Positions 1-8,915 are shown, counted from the stretch's first letter. The stretch is DNA of 64,000 nucleotides from Azospirillum halopraeferens DSM 3675 (GCF_000429625.1 NZ_AUCF01000009.1:186001-250000), one strand, 5' to 3'. Notes: generated from the sequence alone by a model not told the origin. Numbers and translations are program-made.

Positions 1-1
1 G

Positions 2-670
2 GGCAAGGGCGGGTCGATGCACCTGGTGGACATGGACCGCAACGTCCTGGGCTGCTCGGCGGTGGTCGGCTCCGGCATCCCCGTGGCCGTGGGATACGCC
101 CTGGCGATCAGGCGGCGCCGGCAGGATCGGGTGGTCGCCGCCTTCTACGGCGACGGCGCCAGCGAGGAGGGCTGTGTCTACGAAAGCCTGAACTTCGCGG
201 CCCTGCACAAGCTGCCGGTGCTGTTCGTGTGCGAGAACAACGGCTATGCCATCCACGAGCCGCTGTCCCGGCGCTGGGCCGCCGACCGCCTGACGGAGCG
301 GGTGGCCACCTTCGGCATCGCCGCCCGGCGGCTGGAGAGCGACGACGTCTTCGCCGTGCGCGCCGCCGCCGCGCAAGGCGTCGCGGCGTTGCGCGCCGGC
401 GCCGGCCCGGTTTTCCTGGAGGTGCCGACCTATCGCTGGCGCGAACACGTCGGCCCGTCGGAGGATTACGACGCGGGCTACCGCAGCCGGGACGAGGCAG
501 CGCCGTGGATGGCGAACGACCAGGTGGAACGGGTCGGCGCCCTGCTGCCGCCCGAGGCGCGCGCCGCCATCGATGCCGCCGTGGAGGCGGAGATCGCCGA
601 TGCCCTCGCCTTTGCCGAGGCGAGCCCCTTCCCCGACGCCAGGGAGCTGCACGCCCATGTCTACGCCTGA
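2..670 (+). CDS. TPP-dependent dehydrogenase E1 component, alpha subunit (5' partial)
   Basis: The gene is cut by the left edge of the window; the reading frame is open from base 2, beginning GKGGSMH, an E1-alpha signature. The TPP-binding motif runs from GDGASEEG (about bases 148-171) to the downstream CENNGYAIHEP. The family decarboxylates 2-oxo acids such as pyruvate with thiamine pyrophosphate, as a heterotetramer with the beta subunit encoded immediately downstream with a 14-base overlap. No E2 or E3 gene lies in the part of the locus visible here, and the neighbours are nucleotide-sugar enzymes. A glycan-specific role, transferring a two-carbon unit to a keto-sugar, is therefore more likely than central metabolism (inference). 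The substrate cannot be read from sequence. Confidence 0.9.
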   Translation, partial: GKGGSMHLVDMDRNVLGCSAVVGSGIPVAVGYALAIRRRRQDRVVAAFYGDGASEEGCVYESLNFAALHKLPVLFVCENNGYAIHEPLSRRWAADRLTERVATFGIAARRLESDDVFAVRAAAAQGVAALRAGAGPVFLEVPTYRWREHVGPSEDYDAGYRSRDEAAPWMANDQVERVGALLPPEARAAIDAAVEAEIADALAFAEASPFPDARELHAHVYA

Positions 671-1718
671 GCGCACGCTGCGCTACGTCGACGCCCTGCG
701 CGAGGCGCTGGTGCAGGAGATGGATCGGGATCCCGACGTCTTCGTCTTCGGCCTCGACGTCGACGACCACAAGGGCATCCAGGGATCGACGCTGGGGCTG
801 GCGGAGCGCTTCGGGCCGGAGCGCTGCTTCACCACGCCCCTGTCCGAGGATGCCATGACCGGCGTCGCCATCGGCGCCGCGGTGGCCGGCATGCGGCCGG
901 TCCATGTGCACATCCGGATGGACTTCCTGATGCTGTGCATGAACCAGCTCGTCAACATGGCCGCCAAGACGCACTACATGTACGGCGGGGCCGCGAAGGT
1001 GCCGCTGGTGGTGCGCTCGATGATCGGCAAGTCCTGGGGGCAGGGGGCGCAGCATTCCCAGGGGCTGCACGCCATGTTCATGCATGTGCCGGGCCTGAAG
1101 GTGGTGGCGCCGTCGAACGCCCACGATGCCAAGGGCTGCCTGATCGCCGCCATCCGTGACGACAACCCCGTGATCTTCATGGAACACCGGCTGCTCTACC
1201 CGCTGGAGGCGCCGGTGCCGGAGGAACCCTACACCGTTCCCCTCGGGCAGGCCCGTCGCATGACGCGGGGAGACGACATCACCATCGTCGGCGTCTCCAA
1301 CATGGCGATGGAGTGCCTGCGGGCCGAGGAGCTGCTGCGCGACGTCGGCATCGGTGTCGACCTCATCGATCCGGTTTCTCTGGTGCCCCTGGACATCGAC
1401 ACCATCGCCGGGTCCGCCCGCCGCACCCGGCGCCTTCTGGTGGTCGACAACGGCTGGATCACCGCCGGGGCCGGTGCCGAGATCGCCGCCGCGGTGGCCG
1501 AGCGCCTGGGTCCCGAGGGCCCGCTGACGGTGCGGCGCATGGGCTTCGCCCCCACCACCTGTCCGACGACGCCGGCCCTGGAGCGGCTCTTCTATCCCAA
1601 CCCCGCGACCATCGCCGAAACGGCCCACGCTATGGTCCGTCCCGGCGGCCCGGCGTGGTCGCCGGCCCCGGAACGGGCCGAGCTGGCCTATCAACGCTCA
1701 TTCAAAGGACCGTTCTGA
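657..1718 (+). CDS. TPP-dependent dehydrogenase E1 component, beta subunit
   Basis: A 353-residue protein of the pyruvate/acetoin dehydrogenase E1-beta type. I chose the ATG at 657 (MSTPERTLRYVDAL), which overlaps the end of the alpha subunit by 14 bases and follows a GGAG. The N-terminal half is the pyrimidine-binding domain (SEDAMTGVAIGAAVAGMRP, then MDFLMLCMNQLVNMAAK). The C-terminal transketolase-C-like domain contains DLIDPVSLVPLDIDTI and a typical E1-beta ending. It should pair with the alpha subunit to form the active site. The next gene, a PLP-dependent sugar dehydratase, starts 93 bases downstream in the same direction, which suggests one operon. This resembles the AviB1/AviB2-type E1 pair proposed to build a branched sugar in avilamycin biosynthesis; that functional link is inference. 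Confidence 0.9.
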   Translation: MSTPERTLRYVDALREALVQEMDRDPDVFVFGLDVDDHKGIQGSTLGLAERFGPERCFTTPLSEDAMTGVAIGAAVAGMRPVHVHIRMDFLMLCMNQLVNMAAKTHYMYGGAAKVPLVVRSMIGKSWGQGAQHSQGLHAMFMHVPGLKVVAPSNAHDAKGCLIAAIRDDNPVIFMEHRLLYPLEAPVPEEPYTVPLGQARRMTRGDDITIVGVSNMAMECLRAEELLRDVGIGVDLIDPVSLVPLDIDTIAGSARRTRRLLVVDNGWITAGAGAEIAAAVAERLGPEGPLTVRRMGFAPTTCPTTPALERLFYPNPATIAETAHAMVRPGGPAWSPAPERAELAYQRSFKGPF

Positions 1719-1811
1719 GCGCAGTCCCGCGCTCATCCTTCGCCCTTGCCATGGCCGGGGCGTGAATGCATCGTGGCCGTGCCGACGCGCCACTGCAACG
1801 GAACCGCGTGC

Positions 1812-2981
1812 ATGTTCTACGAGCTGGCGGCCCCCACCTGGGGGCCCGAGGAGATTGCGGCCATTGAACGCGTGGTGGCGTCGGGCCGCTTCACCATGGG
1901 CGAGACCGTCGCCGCGTTCGAGCGTGCGTTCGCCGACCATCACGGCATGAAGCACGCCGTGATGGTCAATTCCGGCTCCTCGGCCAACCTGGTCTCGGTC
2001 GCAGCCCTGTTCTACAAGCAGGACCGGCCGCTTCAGCGCGGCGACGAGGTGATCGTGCCGGCGATCTCATGGGCCACCACCTACCACCCGCTGCAGCAGT
2101 ACGGGCTGAAGCTGGTGTTCGTGGATGTGGAGCTGGACACCCTCAACATGGACGCGTCACGCCTGGAGCAGGCGCTGTCGCCGCGCACCCGCGCCATCGT
2201 CGCGGTGTCGATCCTCGGCAACCCCGCCGCCCTCGACGTGATCCGCCGCTTCGCCGACGACCACGGCCTGTACCTCATCGAGGACAACTGCGAATCCATG
2301 GACGCCGAACTGGCCGGGCGCAAGACCGGCACGTTCGGCCATCTGAACACCTTCAGCTTTTTCTTCTCGCACCACATCTCGACCATGGAGGGCGGGATGG
2401 TGCTCACCGACGATACCGAACTGTACCACCTCACCCGGTCGATGCGGGCCCATGGCTGGACCCGCGACCTGCCGGCCGACAGCCCGGTCTTCCGGCGCGG
2501 GACGGACGACCACTACGAGGCCTACCGCTTCATCCTGCCCGGCTACAACGTGCGTCCGCTGGAACTGGAAGGCGCCATCGGGCTGGAGCAGTTGAAGAAG
2601 CTGCCGGGGTTCACCGCCGCCCGGCGGCGCAACCTTGCCCTGTTCCGCGACCGCTTCGCCGGCGACGAGCGCTTCATCATCCAGCGGGAGCACGGCAAAA
2701 GCTCGTGCTTCAGCTTCACCATCATCCTCAATCCCGCGCGCAACCCCGACCGGCGGGCGGTGTTCGCGGCGATGGCCGAGGCGGACATCGGGTTCCGCAT
2801 CATCACCGGCGGCTGTTTCCTGCGCCACGACGTGATCCGTCACTATGATTACCGGGTGGCCGGCGGGGTGGAGAACGCCAATCTGGCTCACGACCTCGGG
2901 TTCTTCGTGGGCAACCATCCCTTTGACCTGACCGCGCAGATCGAGCGCCTGCACGCGGTGCTCGACCGCGCCTGCCCCTGA
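1812..2981 (+). CDS. ColD/RfbH-like PLP-dependent 4-keto-6-deoxysugar 3-dehydratase (DegT/DnrJ family)
   Basis: A 389-residue member of the DegT/DnrJ/EryC1/StrS fold. The lysine that forms the internal aldimine in aminotransferases is replaced by histidine in the motif FFFSHHISTMEGG. That substitution marks the C-3 dehydratases ColD (GDP-sugar) and RfbH/E1 (CDP-sugar). The length matches ColD (about 388), and I see no cluster of cysteines in the central region such as the [2Fe-2S] site of RfbH, so ColD-type chemistry (glutamate/PMP dependent) is favoured. The ATG at 1812 (MFYELAAPTWG) fits the family N-terminus; a longer form from 1746 is possible but looks non-conserved. Possible substrates made in this window are GDP-4-keto-6-deoxymannose (gmd) and CDP-4-keto-6-deoxyglucose (rfbF/rfbG). 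Confidence 0.82.
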   Translation: MFYELAAPTWGPEEIAAIERVVASGRFTMGETVAAFERAFADHHGMKHAVMVNSGSSANLVSVAALFYKQDRPLQRGDEVIVPAISWATTYHPLQQYGLKLVFVDVELDTLNMDASRLEQALSPRTRAIVAVSILGNPAALDVIRRFADDHGLYLIEDNCESMDAELAGRKTGTFGHLNTFSFFFSHHISTMEGGMVLTDDTELYHLTRSMRAHGWTRDLPADSPVFRRGTDDHYEAYRFILPGYNVRPLELEGAIGLEQLKKLPGFTAARRRNLALFRDRFAGDERFIIQREHGKSSCFSFTIILNPARNPDRRAVFAAMAEADIGFRIITGGCFLRHDVIRHYDYRVAGGVENANLAHDLGFFVGNHPFDLTAQIERLHAVLDRACP

Positions 2982-2998
2982 CCCGGAGCGAACCCGCC

Positions 2999-3943
2999 AT
3001 GAGCGAACGGCTGCACATCCTCATCACCGGCGGTGCCGGCTATCTCGGCTCCACCATGGTTCCGGCCCTGCTGGCGGCGGGCCACCGGGTGACGGTCCTG
3101 GACACCTTCATGTTCCGCCAGAACTCCCTGGCCCATGTGTGCGCCGATCCCGGCTTCGCCGTGGTCCGGGGCGATGCCCGGGAAGAGGCGGTGCTGCGGC
3201 CGCTGGTGCAGACCGCCGACGTGGTGATCCCGCTGGCCGCGATCGTCGGGGCGCCGCTGTGCGACCGTGACCGCACCGCCGCGGTGTCCCTCAACCGCGA
3301 CGCCGTCGCCACCCTGGTGCGGCTGCTGTCGCGCGAACAGCGCATCATGATGCCGGTCACCAATTCCGGCTACGGCATCGGCGAGCAGGGCAAGCACTGC
3401 ACCGAGGAGTCGCCGCTGCGCCCCGTTTCCCTCTATGGCCGCACCAAGGTGGAGGCGGAAGCCATGGTGCTGGAGCGCGGCAATGCCATCAGCTTCCGGC
3501 TGGCCACCGTGTTCGGCATGTCGCCGCGCATGCGCGTCGACCTGCTGGTCAACGACTTCGTCCACCGCGCCGTCTACGACCGCGCCGTGGTTCTGTTCGA
3601 GCCGCACTTCACGCGCAACTACATCCACGTGCGCGACGTCGCCCGGGCCTTCCTGCATGGCATCGACCGGTTCGAGGCGATGCGCGACAACGCCTACAAC
3701 GTCGGCCTGTCCGACGCCAACCTGTCGAAGTGGCAGCTTTGCGAACGCATCCGTGCCCATCTCCCGGGATTCGTGTTCGTCGAGGCACCCATCGGCGAGG
3801 ATCCGGACAAGCGCGACTACATCGTGTCCAACGCGAAGATCGAAGGCACCGGATACCGGCCGACCCATTCGCTGGACGACGGGATCGCCGAGTTGATCAA
3901 GGGCTACGTGATGATCCGCGATACCCATTACGGGAACGTTTGA
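2999..3943 (+). CDS. NAD(P)-dependent sugar epimerase/dehydratase (extended SDR)
   Basis: A 314-residue extended short-chain dehydrogenase. The nucleotide-binding glycine motif GGAGYLG is at residues 11-17. The catalytic tyrosine and lysine are in YGRTK (about Y146 and K150), preceded by TNSGYG, which supplies the serine. The C-terminal part is a sugar-binding domain with FEPHFTRNYIHVRDVARA. The start is preceded by a GGAG Shine-Dalgarno sequence and lies 17 bases after the dehydratase gene, so the two are probably co-transcribed. It could epimerise or reduce the product of the dehydratase (ColC-like role), but sequence alone does not define the sugar. It resembles the SDR at 59110-60114 in its N-terminal half. 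Confidence 0.88.
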   Translation: MSERLHILITGGAGYLGSTMVPALLAAGHRVTVLDTFMFRQNSLAHVCADPGFAVVRGDAREEAVLRPLVQTADVVIPLAAIVGAPLCDRDRTAAVSLNRDAVATLVRLLSREQRIMMPVTNSGYGIGEQGKHCTEESPLRPVSLYGRTKVEAEAMVLERGNAISFRLATVFGMSPRMRVDLLVNDFVHRAVYDRAVVLFEPHFTRNYIHVRDVARAFLHGIDRFEAMRDNAYNVGLSDANLSKWQLCERIRAHLPGFVFVEAPIGEDPDKRDYIVSNAKIEGTGYRPTHSLDDGIAELIKGYVMIRDTHYGNV

Positions 3944-3978
3944 TAGACTGACCCGGAAGACCGGACGAGGAGCGCGCG

Positions 3979-5478
3979 ATGGACCTGGTTCTCGTCAACC
4001 CCGGTGAGCGCACCCGGATCTACCAGGGCCTCGGTTCGTCCCTGACCGCCGTCGAACCCCCCCTGTGGTGTCGGCTGATCGCCGGATACGCCCGCGACCG
4101 CGGCTGGTCGGTCGCCATCATCGACGCCGAGGCCGAGCATCTGACACCCGACGCGGTGGCGGAGCGCGTGCAGGCATTGGCCCCGGCGCTGGTGACCATG
4201 GTGGCGTTCGGCCACCAGCCGTCGGCGTCGACCCAGCAGATGGTGGGTGCGGGTGCCGCGTGCCGCGCCATCAAGGAGTGCACGCCGGACCGGCCGCTGC
4301 TGATCGTCGGCGGCCATGTGGCGGCCCTGCCCGAGCGCACCCTGCGCGAGGAAGCGGTCGACTTCGCCTGCAACGGCGAGGGGCCGGTCACCGTCGTCGG
4401 CCTGCTGACGGCGTTGGCCGCCGGCGGGAACCCCGATCTGTCCGCCATTCCCGGTCTGGTCTACCGCGACGGCGACGCGGTGCGTTCGGTACCGCCGCCG
4501 CCGCTGATCCGGGACCTGGACGCCGACCTGCACGGCAACACCTGGGACCTGCTGCCCATGGAGCGCTACCGCGCCCACAACTGGCAGTGCTTCGGCGACC
4601 CGGGCGGCCGGCAGCCCTATGCCTCGGTTTACACCTCGCTCGGCTGCCCCTACCGCTGCACCTTCTGTTGCATCAACGCGCCGTTCGGAGTGAACCGGTA
4701 CCGCATGCGCGATCCCCGCGCCGTGGTCGCCGAGATCGCCCACCTGCACGACACATACGGTGTGAAGACCTTCAAGATCGTCGACGAGATGTTCGTTCTG
4801 AACGAGCGTCACGTCGCGGCGGTGTGCGACGGGCTGATCGCGCTGGGGCTGGACCTCAACATCTGGGCCTACGCGCGGGTCGACACCGTGAAGCCGCACA
4901 TGCTGGAGCGGCTGCGCCGCGCCGGATTCCGCTGGCTGGCGCTGGGCATCGAATCGGGCAGCGCCCATGTCCGCGACGGGGCGCACAAATCCTTCGATCA
5001 GACCGAGATCCTCGGCATCGTCCGGCAGATCCAGATGGCCGGCATCAGCGTGATCGGCAACTACATCTTCGGGCTGCCCGACGACGACCTGGAGTCCATG
5101 CGGGCCACGCTGGATCTGGCCAGGGAGCTGAACTGCGAATTCGCCAACTTCTATTCCGCCATGGCCTATCCGGGCTCGCCGCTCTACGCGCAGGCGCAGG
5201 AGAGGGGATGGGCGCTGCCGGACGCCTGGAGCGGCTATTCCCAGCACAGCGCCGATTGCCGGCCCCTGCCGACCGAGAAGGTGTCCGCGGCCGAAGTGCT
5301 GCGGTTTCGCGACCGCGCGTTTCACGAATACTTCACCGGCAAGCGCTACCTCGACATGATCACGCAACGGTTCGGCCGGGATACCCGCCGCCACCTGGAG
5401 GACATGACGCAGCACCACCTCCGCCGCGACCTGCTGGAGGAAGCCTTCGGCCAGCCCACCGCCGTCGCCGCGGCCTGA
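3979..5478 (+). CDS. B12-binding-domain radical SAM protein
   Basis: A 499-residue protein with an N-terminal cobalamin-binding-like Rossmann domain (about residues 1-150, containing PLLIVGGHVAALPE) and a radical SAM core. The [4Fe-4S] cysteines are C223, C227 and C230 (CPYRCTFCC). Downstream are the expected FKIVDEMF and GIESGS core motifs. Such enzymes cleave S-adenosylmethionine to start radical chemistry; cobalamin-binding members often methylate unactivated carbon or phosphorus, but others do unrelated reactions. The gene has a GAGGAG ribosome site and sits in a close-packed run with sugar genes, 13 bases before a sugar kinase gene, so modification of a sugar or a lipid-linked glycan is plausible. 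The substrate is unknown. Confidence 0.88.
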   Translation: MDLVLVNPGERTRIYQGLGSSLTAVEPPLWCRLIAGYARDRGWSVAIIDAEAEHLTPDAVAERVQALAPALVTMVAFGHQPSASTQQMVGAGAACRAIKECTPDRPLLIVGGHVAALPERTLREEAVDFACNGEGPVTVVGLLTALAAGGNPDLSAIPGLVYRDGDAVRSVPPPPLIRDLDADLHGNTWDLLPMERYRAHNWQCFGDPGGRQPYASVYTSLGCPYRCTFCCINAPFGVNRYRMRDPRAVVAEIAHLHDTYGVKTFKIVDEMFVLNERHVAAVCDGLIALGLDLNIWAYARVDTVKPHMLERLRRAGFRWLALGIESGSAHVRDGAHKSFDQTEILGIVRQIQMAGISVIGNYIFGLPDDDLESMRATLDLARELNCEFANFYSAMAYPGSPLYAQAQERGWALPDAWSGYSQHSADCRPLPTEKVSAAEVLRFRDRAFHEYFTGKRYLDMITQRFGRDTRRHLEDMTQHHLRRDLLEEAFGQPTAVAAA

Positions 5479-5491
5479 CCGGATCATCGCG

Positions 5492-6499
5492 ATGATCATC
5501 AGCCGCACGCCCTTCCGCATCTCGCTCTTCGGTGGCGGGACCGACTATCCCGCCTGGATCCGCCGGCACGGCGGGGCGGTGCTGGGCATGGCGATCGACA
5601 AATACTGCTACATCAGCGTCCGCCACCTGCCGTCCTTCTTCGAGCACAAGCACCGCATCGTCTACTCCAAGGTCGAACTGGTGAAGGACATCGAGGAGAT
5701 CCGGCATCCGGCGGTGCGTGCCGTCTTCGCCCGGACCGGGGTGCGGACGGGGCTGGAGGTGCACCACGATGCCGATCTGCCGGCGCGCTCGGGGCTCGGC
5801 TCCAGTTCCTCGTTCACCGTGGGATTGCTGAACGCCCTGGCGGCGCTGGAGGGACGGCGCCTGTCCAAGCGCTTCCTGGCGGAGGAGGCGACGCACATCG
5901 AACAGCGGGTGATCGTCGAGAACGTCGGATGCCAGGACCAGGTGTGGGCCGCCTACGGCGGCTTCAACCGGATCGCCTTCCTGCCCGACGGGGGGTTCGA
6001 GGTGGAGCCGGTGATCGTCGCCGCGGAACGCCGCGCGGAGCTTCTGTCGTCCATGGTGATGGTGTTCACCGGTCTGTCGCGCATCGCCTCGGAGGTGGCG
6101 GGCGAGCAGATGGAGAACCTGGAGCGGCGGGAGGCGCAGCTCCACGCCATGCGCGCGCTGGTCGACGAGGCGTCGCACCTGCTGGCCGACGAACGTGAGC
6201 CCGCCTACCGGCTGGGCGCCCTGCTGCACGAAAGCTGGATGCTCAAGCGCCAGCTCGCGTCGCGCGTCACCAACCCCACGATCGACGGGATCTACGACGA
6301 GGCGATGGCGGCGGGAGCGTCCGGGGGCAAGCTGCTGGGGGCCGGCAGCGGCGGCTTCATGGTGTTCTTCATCAAGCCGGAGCTGCGCCGCCGTCTGCTG
6401 GAGCGCCTGAACCGGCTGATCCGGGTGCGCGTCGGCATCGATCAGGTGGGCAGCACCATCGTCGTCTACGACCCCGACGAGCACATCGAAGCGGATTGA
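5492..6499 (+). CDS. GHMP-family sugar kinase (D-glycero-D-manno-heptose 7-phosphate kinase-like)
   Basis: A 335-residue GHMP kinase. It begins MIISRTPFRISLFGGGTDYP, the usual N-terminus of HddA-like heptose kinases. The ATP-binding loop GLGSSS is at residues 101-106 and a C-terminal GASGGKLLGAGSGGFM motif completes the fold. HddA phosphorylates heptose 7-phosphate at O-1 in GDP-heptose synthesis, and a GmhA-like isomerase is encoded at 58450, so a heptose route is plausible but unproven; fucose-type kinases share the same motifs. The gene ends inside the 3' end of the convergent glycosyltransferase gene, overlapping it by 34 bases. Confidence 0.85.
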   Translation: MIISRTPFRISLFGGGTDYPAWIRRHGGAVLGMAIDKYCYISVRHLPSFFEHKHRIVYSKVELVKDIEEIRHPAVRAVFARTGVRTGLEVHHDADLPARSGLGSSSSFTVGLLNALAALEGRRLSKRFLAEEATHIEQRVIVENVGCQDQVWAAYGGFNRIAFLPDGGFEVEPVIVAAERRAELLSSMVMVFTGLSRIASEVAGEQMENLERREAQLHAMRALVDEASHLLADEREPAYRLGALLHESWMLKRQLASRVTNPTIDGIYDEAMAAGASGGKLLGAGSGGFMVFFIKPELRRRLLERLNRLIRVRVGIDQVGSTIVVYDPDEHIEAD

Positions 6500-8784
6500 T
6501 CCGGCCGATCCATGCCCCGGCATCGATCGGGATGATCGGGCCAGGCGAAGCGGCTGTGGCTGTAACCCTGCAGGGCAAGGTTGGGGCTGTAGAAGGGATC
6601 GGGCGTCCGGTCGGTGCGCCACCGGCGCATCAGCACCTCCGCTTCGCGCTCTTCCCGCGCGCGGGATTCCGGGGAGCGATCGGCCCCCCGCGAGGCGGAC
6701 TCGTAATGGTACAGGAGGGCGTGCGGCGTCCACAGGACTCGCAGCCCGCAGGCGCGGATCTTCAGGCAGAAATCCACGTCGCTGAACGCGACCGCCAGCC
6801 GCTCCGCGTCAAGTCCGCCGACGGCGCGGTAGACATCGGTCCGGCAGAGCAGGCAGGCGGCGGTGACGGCGGACACGTTCTGCACGACCGCCGCCGAATG
6901 ATGATATCCCGGATCGTCCCCGGCGAACGCGCGCTGAGCGTTGTCGGCGACGCCGTAGAAGCCGACGACCACGCCGCCGTGCTGGATGCGCCCGTCGGCA
7001 TGGAGCAGCTTGGCGCCGACCGCCCCCACTTCGGGCCGCACCGCCAGTGACACCATTTCGTCCAGCCAATCCGCGGAGATGACCTCCACGTCGTTGTTGA
7101 CCAGCCCGACCAGTGGCGTGTCCGCCATGGCGACCGCCTCGTTGTTGAAGGCGGAGAAGTTGAAGGAGCCGGGCCGACGGTGGACGCGCACGCGCGGGTC
7201 GCCGGCCAGCGAGTCGAGCCACGCCAGCGTTTCCGGTTCGCGGCTGTCGTTGTCGATCACCAGGATGCGCCACGCGGGATAGCGGGTGCGGGTGCGGATG
7301 CTGTCGATGCAGGTTCGCAACAGGTCCAGCCGGTCGCGCGTCGGGATGATCAGGGTGACCGCCGGGGCCGGTTCGGGCACCGCCCGGCGCACCCGAACGG
7401 TGCCGTCAGGCCGCGCCGACACCGAGGCGGGGGTGCCGGCGGTGCGCAGGTGGGCGGCGACCAGGACGGCGCGCTCCGCCGGGTCCGGAGCGCCGTCGTC
7501 GGTGCGGTGGAACAGCACCCGCGGAACATGGCGGATGCACTGCGCCGGCAGGCCCAGCAGGGCCGTCTCGGTCACCGCAGCGGCGTGGGCCGGCAGCCCC
7601 TCGGCCTGCAGCCGGACCGCTGCAGCCAGGGCGACGTCGCGGGGCAGCAGCGCCACGCCGGGATAACCGGTGGCCATGGCCCGTTCCGGGTCCCAGTCCG
7701 GCATGAAGTGCGGGGTGTGGCGGGTGCCGTCGGGGTCGATTCGGTCCGTATCGGCATAGACGGCGGCAACCTCGTCTCCGGCGGCCGCAAGCAGCCAGCG
7801 GGCCGCCGTCGGATGCGGCAGAACGTTGTCCGGCAGGAGGATGACGCAGCGGCCGCGAGCACTGTCCAGGGCGTGCCGCACGTCATGGCCATGCACCGTC
7901 ACCACGTCCACCGGGCCGTCGCCCGGCCGTTCGCGCAACGCGGCGATGCGCCGCGGGTCTCCGCCGGCGATGACCGACAGCACCGGGACGTCGGACATCG
8001 CCGACGGCAGGGGCGGCGGCGTCTGCCGGTCGTGCAGCGCCAGCCAGCGGGCGTAGGCCGCCAGGTCATCGATCTCGCGGATGGCGTGGCGCAGGCGCTC
8101 CCGGGCCACCCGCTGCTGTTCGGCGGCAAGGCGTTGCGCCTCCGCCTCCAGTGCGGGCAGGGACGGCGGCAGGGTGCGCGGGACGATGGCGACGGTGAAC
8201 GGGCATCCCTTCAGGCCGTGCCCGGTGTTGCTGACCCTCACCGTGACGGAGCGGGCGCGGCCGTCGCACAGGGCCACGGGCAGCAGGACGCGGAAGGGCC
8301 ACCGTCCCCCTCCCGGCGGGCGGCCATCGCCGTCGCCGGTGGGCACGCGGTCGATCAGCACCCCGTCGGCCAGCACGTCGAGGATGGGCGGGCAGCCGGC
8401 ATCCTCGCGATCTTCGACCCAGCCCTCGATCACCTGCCCGTCGATGACGTCCACGGCGCCGTTGAAGCGCGGGCGGGTGAAGATGAACGGGCTCGACTCC
8501 AGCGCCACGCGTTCGTCGGCGGCCAGAACGTGCAGCAGATGGGGGCGTCCGTCGAGGACGGCATCGGGCAGTGCCGCCTCGAAGGCGTGACATCCGTCTC
8601 CCAGTCCGGCGGCGGCCAGGTCGGGCCGCGGCCGGTCGGCCTCGAACCGCATCAGCAGCCCGTGTTCCCACCACAATTCCAGCGCGACCGGCTCGTCAGG
8701 GCGTTCGGGGCGGAAGGCCCAGCCCTTGGCGAACCAGCCGATGGTCTCATAATGGTCGATGGCCTCGAAGACGCCCTGTACCAT
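6466..8784 (-). CDS. GT2 glycosyltransferase with two N-terminal GWAxxP/GDGxHxF-type modules
   Basis: About 772 residues from the ATG at 8784 (MVQGVFEAIDHYETIGW). Residues 1-100 carry a clear copy of the module seen elsewhere in the window (GWAFRPERPDEP, then ADRPRPDLAAAGLGDGCHAF); residues about 105-185 look like a second, divergent copy. After an alpha-helical linker, the C-terminal GT-A domain starts near residue 475 (VTLIIPTRDRLDLLRTC) and has the NNDVEV metal-site motif, GGVVVGFYG, and SDVDFCLKIRACG, all typical of O-antigen/EPS GT2 enzymes. It should transfer a sugar at the cytoplasmic face; donor and acceptor are unknown. The open frame continues far upstream of 8784, but that stretch lies opposite the next gene and reads as non-coding shadow. 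Confidence 0.85.
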   Translation of the reverse strand: MVQGVFEAIDHYETIGWFAKGWAFRPERPDEPVALELWWEHGLLMRFEADRPRPDLAAAGLGDGCHAFEAALPDAVLDGRPHLLHVLAADERVALESSPFIFTRPRFNGAVDVIDGQVIEGWVEDREDAGCPPILDVLADGVLIDRVPTGDGDGRPPGGGRWPFRVLLPVALCDGRARSVTVRVSNTGHGLKGCPFTVAIVPRTLPPSLPALEAEAQRLAAEQQRVARERLRHAIREIDDLAAYARWLALHDRQTPPPLPSAMSDVPVLSVIAGGDPRRIAALRERPGDGPVDVVTVHGHDVRHALDSARGRCVILLPDNVLPHPTAARWLLAAAGDEVAAVYADTDRIDPDGTRHTPHFMPDWDPERAMATGYPGVALLPRDVALAAAVRLQAEGLPAHAAAVTETALLGLPAQCIRHVPRVLFHRTDDGAPDPAERAVLVAAHLRTAGTPASVSARPDGTVRVRRAVPEPAPAVTLIIPTRDRLDLLRTCIDSIRTRTRYPAWRILVIDNDSREPETLAWLDSLAGDPRVRVHRRPGSFNFSAFNNEAVAMADTPLVGLVNNDVEVISADWLDEMVSLAVRPEVGAVGAKLLHADGRIQHGGVVVGFYGVADNAQRAFAGDDPGYHHSAAVVQNVSAVTAACLLCRTDVYRAVGGLDAERLAVAFSDVDFCLKIRACGLRVLWTPHALLYHYESASRGADRSPESRAREEREAEVLMRRWRTDRTPDPFYSPNLALQGYSHSRFAWPDHPDRCRGMDRPDQSASMCSSGS

Positions 8785-8886
8785 GGCGCAAAAAGACTCC
8801 ACGATGCCCCGGACAGGGCTTTCATTGCCACGTCCGGCAGGCGGAGAAAAGGGAAGCGATGCTCCGGGCCGACCGGCCGGGCCGCG

Positions 8887-8915
8887 TTGACCGTCCCAAC
8901 CCCGCGGCGTACAAG
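8887..8915 (+). promoter_or_regulatory. Candidate sigma70-type promoter for the repeat-bearing GT4 gene
   Basis: TTGACC (8887-8892) and TACAAG (8910-8915) are separated by 17 bases and match the sigma70 consensus at 9 of 12 positions. They lie in the 168-base gap between two divergent glycosyltransferase genes. The predicted start of transcription is about 30 bases upstream of the ATG at 8953, leaving room for the purine-rich ribosome site (GAGGGGGA). This is read by eye only. Confidence 0.45.

Noticed and set aside
108..1694. A 528-codon open frame on the minus strand opposite the E1 genes
   Set aside because: Arg/Gly/His-rich composition, no family motifs and no ribosome site; a high-GC shadow of the real plus-strand genes.
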